From assembly GCA_013203725.1 (NCBI GenBank), contig JABMPK010000056.1:1-7388 (forward strand): a DNA stretch of 7,388 nt, in the 5' to 3' direction. The notes below the pieces were generated by a model, which was given only the letters and a program-made list of their open reading frames with translations, was not told the origin of the DNA and made no database searches. The translations under genes were made by a program, and so were the position numbers. Below, piece by piece: positions 1 through 5,974 of this stretch; the stretch's first letter is position 1, and each line of letters starts with the position of its first letter. The stretch is from Candidatus Uhrbacteria bacterium. Lineage in GTDB: Bacteria > Patescibacteriota > Patescibacteriia > UBA9934 > UBA11717.

Positions 1-8
1 CTGGCCGG

Positions 9-26
9 GCGTCCCGGCCGGGACGC
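9..26. repeat. 18-bp perfect palindrome in GC-rich flank
   Basis: Positions 9-26 read the same on both strands (GCGTCCCGG followed by its complement). A second inverted repeat, 34-40 against 42-48 (GCGCCAG/CTGGCGC), lies between it and the tRNA 3' end. On the minus strand both come just after the tRNA, so they could fold as tRNA-downstream terminator stems, but no T-run follows either. The first 60 bases are about 78% G+C, very unlike the rest of the window. No gene is visible here. Confidence 0.6.
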
Positions 27-59
27 GCCGTTGGCGCCAGGCTGGCGCGGGAATGGAGT

Positions 60-136
60 TGGCCCGCCCGGAGGGATTCGAACCCCCGACCTTCTGATCC
101 GAAGTCAGACGCTCTATCCAGCTGAGCTAATCCTGC
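60..136 (-). tRNA. tRNA-Arg (anticodon UCG), acceptor stem mismatched
   Basis: On the minus strand this folds as a 77-nt tRNA. It has a D-arm GCTC/GAGC, an anticodon stem TCTGA/TCAGA with 7-nt loop CTTCGGA (anticodon TCG at 102-100, reading CGA), a T-stem GGGGG/CCCTC with loop TTCGAAT, and an encoded CCA at 62-60. A20 in the D-loop and C35 fit arginine identity. The acceptor stem fails: the 5' strand is GCAGGAT (136-130) but the 3' strand is CGGGCGG (70-64), giving only one Watson-Crick pair of seven. The 3' strand would need CCGCCCG as partner. The 5' half has its own promoter in AT-rich DNA, while the 3' half borders GC-rich DNA. The gene therefore looks like a join of two different tRNA genes, by assembly error or recombination, and may not be functional as written. 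Confidence 0.8.
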
Positions 137-154
137 TTGTTTTTGAACGTGAGA

Positions 155-183
155 ACTATACCAACATTGGGGATATTCGTCAA
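155..183 (-). promoter_or_regulatory. sigma70-type promoter of the tRNA gene
   Basis: On the minus strand, TTGACG (183-178) is followed after exactly 17 bases by TATAGT (160-155). This is a near-consensus vegetative promoter. Transcription should begin near 148, about 12 nt before the tRNA 5' end at 136. This shows that the AT-rich side carries the true start of a stable-RNA gene. Confidence 0.75.
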
Positions 184-230
184 TACATTTATTTAGCTCA
201 ACATATCAACATGCCATATGCAATCTGATG

Positions 231-236
231 TATAAT
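231..236 (+). promoter_or_regulatory. candidate -10 box for the four-gene operon
   Basis: A perfect TATAAT preceded directly by TG lies 88 nt before the ATG at 324. No convincing -35 is found at 16-18 bases upstream. The best match, TCAACA (206-211), is 19 bases away. A leaderless transcript from the AT-rich TATTAA at 309-314 is an alternative, since the gene has no Shine-Dalgarno sequence. The 137-323 gap holds only these promoter candidates and the divergent tRNA promoter. Confidence 0.35.
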
Positions 237-323
237 GAATAACATAATTATATCATTTTGTTACATACCCAGATCCGTCGTGACAAACGTCGACTCTGAG
301 TTTAAGCATATTAATCAATAAAT

Positions 324-2384
324 ATGGCAACATCAACAAAAACAAGGACGTCCGTTAAGACAAAGGTTGCAATAGCCATAGCCAGTGGGGCTGTGCTCGC
401 CGCAGCTGCAGCTGGAGTTTACCAAGTAGACAAGAAGAGCTACACGAAAGAAACCGCCCCTCGACAAGAGATTGTTCAGGAGGTTCAAAAATCAAGTTTT
501 AGTCTACGAGGTCCTATTGCTGGTCTATATTCAGCGTCTGTTTCGTTTAAGACAACAGTGGACATTCCAGCGAAAGCGAACATCATGGTGTTGATGCCAG
601 AGGGTTTGAGTGTCGATCGTGCGACCGTTACTGTAGACGGTTCATTGATCGGTGAATATTTCTTGAGTCAGCAGGGGCGCGTTGTTGTAATCAACAGAGA
701 TGGAAACGGCGCAGTCATTAAGGAAGGGAAGACAATACAAATGCTTGTTGGAAAGATTGCAGTTGTTGACTCCAAGATATTTTCACCTGATGGTGCCGCA
801 ACTGTGGCTATTCAATACTTAGAGCCTGCAAAGAAATTGCCAGATTTTGGAGTCTCAGATATTTATCTTGAAGGTGACATTGTTACAATCATACTTCAAA
901 ATCAGGGAGTCGATAGCGACTTACAAAATATGCAAATCAGCATTGAGTCCGATGGTGACATGAATCGAACATACACCACGAAGACACTCGCTGACCAACG
1001 TTTCCTGATTGGAAACAGCTTTAGTAAGTTGCAGCCGGGTGCTATTAAGGAGACAACAACTATTAAAGTATGTATAGATTCAAATCAGGTTGCGGAGGAG
1101 CTTAATGAAGGGAATAACTGTTTAAAGAAAAAATTAGACGTAAAAGAAAGTATTGCGCAAGACGCTGCTGATCTCCCTGATGAAGTAAAAGCTCCTGAGT
1201 CAGATGTTGCAGCAGATGATGCTGCAGGTTCCGACGTTGCGAATGACGGTAGTGCAAGCGACGATTCTGGAAGCGACGTTTCGGCGGACGATGGCAAAAA
1301 GATTCCTGAAATTAAGCAGGATCAAGACAACGACGGAGATATCGCGACAACTGGAGTGTTAGAAGTTCTTTCACCAAACGGTGGAGAGGTCGTGACGGTT
1401 GGTGATACTATTGAGATTCGATGGAAAGGAGACAGCGAGCGTGTTCGAGAGGTTGCTTTAGGACTAATGGACGATGATGACCAAATTGGATTCTTTGAAA
1501 AAGGAATCTCGATAAAGGACGGATCATACAAATGGCAGATTCCTGAAGATATCAGGGCAAGAAAGGCTCGTATTCGAATCGTTGGATACGATGTGAAAAC
1601 AAAGCAAACAGTAGAAGACTTGTCGGACAAATGGTTCGAAATCACATACAAGATTGCGAAGGAAGACGAAGATAATGATCGTTTAAATAACAGAGAAGAC
1701 GATACAGATAGGCTTAAGGGCGACGTGGAGGATAAGTCTGATGCCGGTGATACTGCCGAGGACGGTTCAGACACGAGCGGTGACCCTGCAGACGGTTCTG
1801 ACGCAGACTCGGGAACTACGAGTGGTGGTACATCGTCAGGTGATGTTGTTAGAAGGGGAGGTTCTGGCGGCGGATCTGGCAACGGATCGTCTGGAACTGG
1901 GGCATTTACTCTTGGGTACGACAACTTGATCAAGCTTCAGTGCCCAACCGCTGCTACATATGATTTGAATCACCCTTGTCGGACTGTTTACTACTACAGC
2001 ACGCTTGGAACACGACACGCATTTCCAAACTCCAAGGTATTCTTTACATGGTACAGCGGATTTGGCGACGTGAAGATTATCTCAAAGGACACAATGGCGT
2101 CGATTCCACTGGGACAGAACGTGACATACCGCCCGGGAACACGAATGGTGAAGTTCCAAACAGCTGATGTTGTTTACACGGTGAACCGTGGTGGAGTATT
2201 GCGAGCTGTGGAGACCGAACAGTTGGCAGGACAGCTTTACGGCATTGCATGGAACACAAAGATCGACGATATTAACGACGCCTTCTACACAGACTATGGC
2301 TTTGGCGCACCGTTGATTACTTCAGGCGACTTTAGTGCTTCAGCCGCTATTCAGTCAGTTCAGTCAATTAACGATTCACTTTAA
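324..2384 (+). CDS. Exported multidomain surface protein (CARDB + KNH-like + CPR-type C-terminal domain)
   Basis: This 686-aa protein is probably displayed at the cell surface. Residues 1-14 form a T/K/R-rich n-region (TSTKTRTSVKTK) and about 15-33 an Ala-rich hydrophobic segment, either a signal peptide or an anchor. Residues 50-170 look beta-rich. Residues 173-272 match a CARDB-type Ig-like domain: LPDFGVSDI at the start, LQNQG, then the closing signature EELNEGNNC. Cys250 and Cys266 are possible disulfide partners. An acidic Asp/Ser linker (274-344) ends in DQDNDGD, which could bind calcium. Residues 346-442 (LSPNGGEVVTVGDTIEIRW onward) resemble the Ig-like KNH/Kre9 fold. A second Asp/Ser/Gly/Thr linker spans 446-526. 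Residues 527-670 form a C-terminal domain with SIPLGQNVTYRPGTRMVKF and WNTKIDD, of a type I associate with large CPR secreted proteins. The ATG at 324 puts the signal at the N-terminus, but no SD precedes it. First gene of the operon. The domain calls are by eye. Confidence 0.85.
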   Translation: MATSTKTRTSVKTKVAIAIASGAVLAAAAAGVYQVDKKSYTKETAPRQEIVQEVQKSSFSLRGPIAGLYSASVSFKTTVDIPAKANIMVLMPEGLSVDRATVTVDGSLIGEYFLSQQGRVVVINRDGNGAVIKEGKTIQMLVGKIAVVDSKIFSPDGAATVAIQYLEPAKKLPDFGVSDIYLEGDIVTIILQNQGVDSDLQNMQISIESDGDMNRTYTTKTLADQRFLIGNSFSKLQPGAIKETTTIKVCIDSNQVAEELNEGNNCLKKKLDVKESIAQDAADLPDEVKAPESDVAADDAAGSDVANDGSASDDSGSDVSADDGKKIPEIKQDQDNDGDIATTGVLEVLSPNGGEVVTVGDTIEIRWKGDSERVREVALGLMDDDDQIGFFEKGISIKDGSYKWQIPEDIRARKARIRIVGYDVKTKQTVEDLSDKWFEITYKIAKEDEDNDRLNNREDDTDRLKGDVEDKSDAGDTAEDGSDTSGDPADGSDADSGTTSGGTSSGDVVRRGGSGGGSGNGSSGTGAFTLGYDNLIKLQCPTAATYDLNHPCRTVYYYSTLGTRHAFPNSKVFFTWYSGFGDVKIISKDTMASIPLGQNVTYRPGTRMVKFQTADVVYTVNRGGVLRAVETEQLAGQLYGIAWNTKIDDINDAFYTDYGFGAPLITSGDFSASAAIQSVQSINDSL

Positions 2385-2385
2385 T

Positions 2386-3387
2386 ATGACGGAATGGATT
2401 ATCCGAATCGCCGTACTCGTCTTCGTGCTCGCTCTCTTCTACATGATGTGGCAGAAGCAGCAGAAGGCAGGCGGCGGTCCGCCGGGAAAAACAAAGGGGG
2501 GTAATCTTGGTTCGTTTACAACAGACTTAACGGAGATGGCTGAGAAGGGTCAGCTTGATCCTTTTGCCGGGCGCGAGGACGAGATTGAGCGAGTGATTCA
2601 TATCATCCTTCGCCGGACAAAAAACAATCCATTACTACTTGGAGAGCCTGGCGTTGGAAAGACAGCAGTGGTTGAAGGTCTCGCTATTCGCATGTCGAAG
2701 GGTGAAGTTCCGGAGAAGTTGAAAGGGAAGAGACTCGTGTCTTTGAACGTGAACGCCCTGGTGTCCGATACCAAGTTTCGTGGTGAGCTGGAGACGCGAT
2801 TGCGTGGATTGCTCGAGGAGATACAGGGTTACGGACGCAAGGTGATCTTGTTTATTGACGAGATTCATGTTCTGCAACAGGTGGGGAAGTCCGAGGGGTC
2901 GCTTGCGATCACGGATGTGCTGAAGCCAGCGTTGGCAAGAGGCGACCTGCAATTGCTTGGGGCGACTACTTGGAGTGAGTATCAGGAATTTATCAAGCCG
3001 GATCAGGCATTGGACCGCCGATTACAGCCTGTGCTAGTTGACGAGCCGAATCAGGAAATTGCGATCAAGATGCTAAAGGGGATTCGTGGGACGTATGAGG
3101 AGTTTCACAATGTTAAGATAACCGATGAAGCTATTGAGGCAGCGGTTAAGCTGAGCGACGAGAAGATATCGGGACGATACTTACCGGACAAAGCGATAGA
3201 CCTCATGGACGAGGCGTCTGCCAAGGTATCTATAGAAGGCAGCAACGCTCATATTGCTCCTATGGGAGTTGTGCACGCGGCGTCCAAGGAGGCAGACGGA
3301 ACTGTGAACGTGGATGATATTTCAGACGTGGTGGATCAGTGGGTCATTCACAGTAAAGCAGAAGAGAAACGCGATGCGAGGCGGTAG
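2386..3387 (+). CDS. Membrane-anchored single-ring ClpC/ClpA-type AAA+ ATPase (D1 only)
   Basis: This 333-aa protein has one N-terminal transmembrane helix (residues 5-22), a Gly/Pro/Lys linker, then a Clp/Hsp100 first AAA+ module beginning at DLTEMAEKGQLDPFAGREDEI. Visible motifs are Walker A GEPGVGKT (86-93), Walker B ILFIDE (154-159) with catalytic Glu159, pore loop KFRGE (130-134) with Phe where ClpB/ClpC usually have Tyr, sensor-1 GATT (192-195), Arg-finger region DRR (210-212), and the small-domain motif GRYLPDKAIDLMDEA (263-277). ClpC proteins are about 810 aa. This one lacks the N-domain, the coiled-coil middle domain and the whole D2 ring. It ends just after VNVDDISDVVDQW, the equivalent of the ClpC D1-D2 linker, so it looks derived from a two-ring ancestor. 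With no D2 there is no site for a ClpP-binding loop. An upstream in-frame ATG at 2335 lies inside the preceding gene. The start at 2386, 1 nt after that gene's stop, puts the helix first and is preferred. No SD is seen. Confidence 0.9.
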   Translation: MTEWIIRIAVLVFVLALFYMMWQKQQKAGGGPPGKTKGGNLGSFTTDLTEMAEKGQLDPFAGREDEIERVIHIILRRTKNNPLLLGEPGVGKTAVVEGLAIRMSKGEVPEKLKGKRLVSLNVNALVSDTKFRGELETRLRGLLEEIQGYGRKVILFIDEIHVLQQVGKSEGSLAITDVLKPALARGDLQLLGATTWSEYQEFIKPDQALDRRLQPVLVDEPNQEIAIKMLKGIRGTYEEFHNVKITDEAIEAAVKLSDEKISGRYLPDKAIDLMDEASAKVSIEGSNAHIAPMGVVHAASKEADGTVNVDDISDVVDQWVIHSKAEEKRDARR

Positions 3388-5455
3388 AAAAAATATTGCT
3401 AACGTACGCAAGAGCGTCGTCCTATGGGGGTCGGCGTTTTTGTTTGTGGCAAATCTCTGGGTATCGAGCGTTGCGCTGGGTGTTGTTGCGGGCTTGGTGT
3501 GGATTGTGGTTGTTATCAGTACGTTTGCACAGCAGGATCGGTTTGGCGCGTCCGAGCTTGAGAGATATCTTTTCTCGAGCCTGTTTGTAATGTCATTAAT
3601 TGGCCTGATGCTATCGGTGGGATACTTGGCATCGAGTTTGAGTCCGGTCTTGATCGTGGGCGTGATCTTCTTGGTGACGCTTCTCTGCTCGAGGTCGCGA
3701 GCTGGCGTTCGCTTGAGCGGACGCACAGAAGGGCGTCCCTACATGCTAGGGATCACACTTCACAGGTTGCATTGGACAAACTTCTTGGCGGTGTTGATCG
3801 GGCTCGGCGACATCTTTATATTGTTGCAGGCAGTCGGAGTTAGAACTTCGGACGCGTTGTCGAGTCCGTGGTCACTATTTGGAGCGTCGATCTTTATATT
3901 GTTTGGCTTTATCTCTTTCGCATTGCTAGTAATCGCGGACGAACGAAAAGATGACCTAAGTATTTTCTTAACAGTGTTTCATTTCTTCACAGCGATCTTG
4001 ATCTCTACGATCGTATTCAAGATAGGGTTCGGTTTTGACCCGTTCATACATCGCGCCGCAGAAACTGAGCTGTCACTTAGAGGAGTCATCGAACCAAAGC
4101 AGATTCTCTACACGGGTCAGTACGTGATGGTGACAGCGATTCATAAGCTCACCGCGCTTCCGGTAAAGATAGTCGACACATGGATGGTTCCATTGGTATC
4201 GAGTTTGTTGATTCCACTGGCTGCCTATCTTGGATTGCATAGAGGGTTCGATCTTGCAGAACGCGAGGCTCGTACCTGGGCCCATGTCATATTCCTACTG
4301 CCACCGATGCCTCTTACGTTCACTGTTCCGTTTAACATTACATTCGCGCTATTTTTCTCGGTAGTATTCTTTCTATTACTCGACCTTAATAGAGTGCAGT
4401 GGGGAATACTCTACCTTGTATCATTTTTCGCGATCTTAACGCATCCGCTCCTTGGCGTGCCTATGATGCTACTTATTGCTATGGTGCATGGGTGGAATCG
4501 CAAGCTTATGGTTTTGACTAGCATCGTTGCTATACCGGTAATGTTTGCTGTGAACAATATTGGAGCAGGCTTGGATACTGTGAGCTTTCTAAACCCATTG
4601 GCTCGATCCTCGATGTTCTTTAATTTGTTCATTGATCCGTATCAGCACAACCTTTTTCCAATTCCACAGATCTGGGAGGCTTTATATCTTTATAAAACAT
4701 GGGTGATGTGGATGATGCTCGGAGTCGCTACACTTGGAGCTCGTCACATGACAAATTTAAGGACGAGGTCTGCTTATGCTGCAAGCGCATTCTCGTTAAT
4801 GCTCGGTGTCTTTCTGCTGAGCACGATGTTTGTGTTCAAGGATATTATTTGGTACGAGCAGGCGGAGTTCTCGCTCAGGTTGATACAGGGGATCTCACTC
4901 CTCGCGCTACCGTTCGTAGCTCTGCACGGCGCTACGAAAACTCGGAGTCTTTCGGAGATTAGGCGGTACATTCTATTCGGTGTAGTGGCGATTGCAATGA
5001 CGTGCTCGTGGTATTTCTCGTATCCGAGACTCGATCCTAAGTCGATAACGCCAGGAGTATCTGTGAGCGCGACAGATGTTGAGGCAGTTTACAGGATCGA
5101 CGAGATGGCAGGGGGCGATGAGTACATTGTGTTGTCGGGTCAGATGATGAGCGCGGTGGCACTTCAGGAGTTTGGTTTTCGCGATTATGTTGTGGCTGAC
5201 GGTGAGGAGTATCTATGGTACGCGTTGCCAACAGGCGGTGTGCTTTATCAGGAGTTTTTGCGGTATCTGAACCAGGGTGCGGATCGTGAGGTAATAGATT
5301 TGATTGAGAATGGCGTAGGTGTACACAAAATATATACAGTGATTCATAGTTATACACCTGGTAGTGAGTCGCTGGTTGAAAACGCTAAGAAGACGGCGGA
5401 TAAGTTTGAGGAGGTTGGTGGAGGAAGTGTGGTACTATTTGAGTATTCTTATTAG
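3374..5455 (+). CDS. Polytopic membrane protein, GT-C glycosyltransferase-like
   Basis: This 693-aa integral membrane protein has about 16 hydrophobic helices (roughly 14-51, 68-104, 136-216, 266-288, 303-393, 441-455, 467-487, 501-517, 531-547) and a soluble C-terminal domain (about 550-693) that ends VVLFEYSY. After the helix at 194-216 comes GFDPFIHRAAETE (220-232) and then ILYTGQY and VDTWMVPL. An acidic D-x3-H motif at the head of an outer loop, followed by a Tyr-containing stretch, is the usual pattern in GT-C enzymes of the STT3/PMT type, which use lipid-linked sugars. Asp222 would be the candidate catalytic or metal-binding residue. This family call is by pattern, not by strong identity. 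A transporter or flippase remains possible. The ATG at 3374 overlaps the AAA+ gene by 14 nt. A longer start at 3314 would add 20 residues without improving anything. Upstream AGAAGAGA is at best a weak SD. The overlap suggests translational coupling to the ATPase. Confidence 0.8.
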   Translation: MRGGRKNIANVRKSVVLWGSAFLFVANLWVSSVALGVVAGLVWIVVVISTFAQQDRFGASELERYLFSSLFVMSLIGLMLSVGYLASSLSPVLIVGVIFLVTLLCSRSRAGVRLSGRTEGRPYMLGITLHRLHWTNFLAVLIGLGDIFILLQAVGVRTSDALSSPWSLFGASIFILFGFISFALLVIADERKDDLSIFLTVFHFFTAILISTIVFKIGFGFDPFIHRAAETELSLRGVIEPKQILYTGQYVMVTAIHKLTALPVKIVDTWMVPLVSSLLIPLAAYLGLHRGFDLAEREARTWAHVIFLLPPMPLTFTVPFNITFALFFSVVFFLLLDLNRVQWGILYLVSFFAILTHPLLGVPMMLLIAMVHGWNRKLMVLTSIVAIPVMFAVNNIGAGLDTVSFLNPLARSSMFFNLFIDPYQHNLFPIPQIWEALYLYKTWVMWMMLGVATLGARHMTNLRTRSAYAASAFSLMLGVFLLSTMFVFKDIIWYEQAEFSLRLIQGISLLALPFVALHGATKTRSLSEIRRYILFGVVAIAMTCSWYFSYPRLDPKSITPGVSVSATDVEAVYRIDEMAGGDEYIVLSGQMMSAVALQEFGFRDYVVADGEEYLWYALPTGGVLYQEFLRYLNQGADREVIDLIENGVGVHKIYTVIHSYTPGSESLVENAKKTADKFEEVGGGSVVLFEYSY

Positions 5456-5460
5456 AAAAT

Positions 5461-5862
5461 ATGGCTGTACAAACAAGAACACGAACCAAGACTTCGGTGT
5501 CGACTCAAGTGATAGTTGGAGTTGCAGCTGCCGGAATCATAATCGCTGCTGCTGCGGCTGGAGCTTTTGACGGAAAGGGCTTCAAGGAACGAACTAAGAA
5601 CTTTGCGACGTCGCCAGGTTACAACCAAGGCTACACACCTGGATACGCGCCAGGATACACACCCGGGTATACGCCGGGTTACACGCCAGCTGGCTACGTG
5701 CCAGGATACGTTCCTGGGTACACGCCAGGTTACAGCCCCGCGGCTACGTCTAAGACATCGGAAAAGATTAGCGAGAAGTTTAAGAGTTTGGGTGATATTT
5801 GGAAGAAGACACCTCAAATTCGAAACTACAAGGAATACCAAGAACCTAAAGAAGATAGATAG
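5461..5862 (+). CDS. Small exported PGY-repeat protein
   Basis: This 133-aa protein has three parts. Residues 1-16 are T/R/K-rich (TRTRTKTSVSTQ) and 17-34 an Ala/Ile hydrophobic helix ending AAAAAG. This arrangement closely resembles the start of the 686-aa protein at the head of the operon. Residues 52-93 are about ten tetrapeptides of PGY[TAVSN], with one QGYT and one PAGYV. The tail (96-133) is charged and Lys/Glu-rich and is probably helical or disordered. Such Pro-Gly-Tyr repeats are low-complexity, extended and Tyr-rich, and could self-associate or form a spacer in the envelope; this is inference. The gene follows the GT-C-like gene by 5 nt without an SD and ends just before a strong terminator, so it is the last gene of the operon. 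I recognise no named family. Confidence 0.8.
   Translation: MAVQTRTRTKTSVSTQVIVGVAAAGIIIAAAAAGAFDGKGFKERTKNFATSPGYNQGYTPGYAPGYTPGYTPGYTPAGYVPGYVPGYTPGYSPAATSKTSEKISEKFKSLGDIWKKTPQIRNYKEYQEPKEDR
5614..5739 (+). repeat. 12-bp tandem repeat array encoding PGYx
   Basis: About ten imperfect 12-base units (consensus near CCAGGNTACACN) encode the PGY tetrapeptides. Units differ mostly at synonymous positions: Pro as cca/ccc/ccg/cct, Gly as ggt/gga/ggg/ggc, Tyr as tac/tat. One unit has a 3-base insertion, giving PAGY. The protein pattern is better kept than the DNA pattern, which suggests selection on the peptide rather than fresh slippage. Confidence 0.85.
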
Positions 5863-5872
5863 AAATCAAAAG

Positions 5873-5922
5873 AGCCCTCCTCGTTCTTCGTACATGCCAC
5901 GAAGGGCGGGCGGGGCTTTTTT
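5873..5922 (+). terminator. Strong intrinsic terminator of the four-gene operon
   Basis: Positions 5873-5891 pair with 5899-5917 in a 19-bp stem with a single C-C mismatch and some G-T pairs, closing a 7-nt loop (ACATGCC). Six T's follow at 5917-5922. The stem begins 11 bases after the stop codon of the PGY-repeat gene. This is a textbook Rho-independent terminator, and longer than most. Confidence 0.92.
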
Positions 5923-5924
5923 GG

Positions 5925-5953
5925 TTGACAGACTTGAGTTTTCGTGGCATCCT
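5925..5953 (+). promoter_or_regulatory. Promoter of the 221-aa protein gene
   Basis: A perfect -35 TTGACA (5925-5930) starts two bases after the T-run of the preceding terminator. With a 17-base spacer the -10 is CATCCT (5948-5953), a weak hexamer but preceded by TGG, giving an extended -10. Transcription would start near 5960, leaving a leader of about 15 nt. Confidence 0.65.
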
Positions 5954-5959
5954 CGCGGC

Positions 5960-5970
5960 AGGAAAGGGGG
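5960..5970 (+). promoter_or_regulatory. Shine-Dalgarno site setting the start at 5975
   Basis: AGGAAAGGGGG ends four bases before ATG 5975. It selects this start over upstream in-frame ATGs, which lie in the PGY-repeat gene (5567) or inside the terminator hairpin (5894). Confidence 0.75.
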
Positions 5971-5974
5971 TTCT

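Noticed and set aside
60..136. Attachment site of an integrated element in the tRNA gene
   Set aside because: Integration usually restores a pairing 3' end, no integrase or second tRNA fragment is in the window, and the acceptor strands do not match. A chimeric join is simpler.
31..228. Plus-strand 65-aa frame with the IRTPDLLIRSQTLYPAEL segment
   Set aside because: This is the well-known false protein produced by translating the antisense of a tRNA gene; it overlaps the tRNA-Arg and its promoter.
324..425. Type IV prepilin signal in the 686-aa protein
   Set aside because: There is no G-[FM]-x3-E cleavage pattern next to the hydrophobic segment.
1322..1933. Minus-strand 203-aa open frame rich in Ser and Pro
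   Set aside because: It is a shadow of the Asp/Ser-rich linkers of the 686-aa protein. It has no SD, and the plus-strand domains are clear.
5614..5739. CRISPR-like array
   Set aside because: The units are 12 bp, contiguous and coding, with no spacers.
5452..5841. Minus-strand 129-aa frame over the repeat array, with a repeated WRV pattern
   Set aside because: The periodicity is only the antisense of the 12-bp PGY repeats; no start signal or context supports it.
5567..5974. 136-aa upstream extension of the 221-aa protein
   Set aside because: It overlaps the PGY-repeat gene in another frame and runs through the terminator and the promoter. The SD at 5960-5970 supports ATG 5975.
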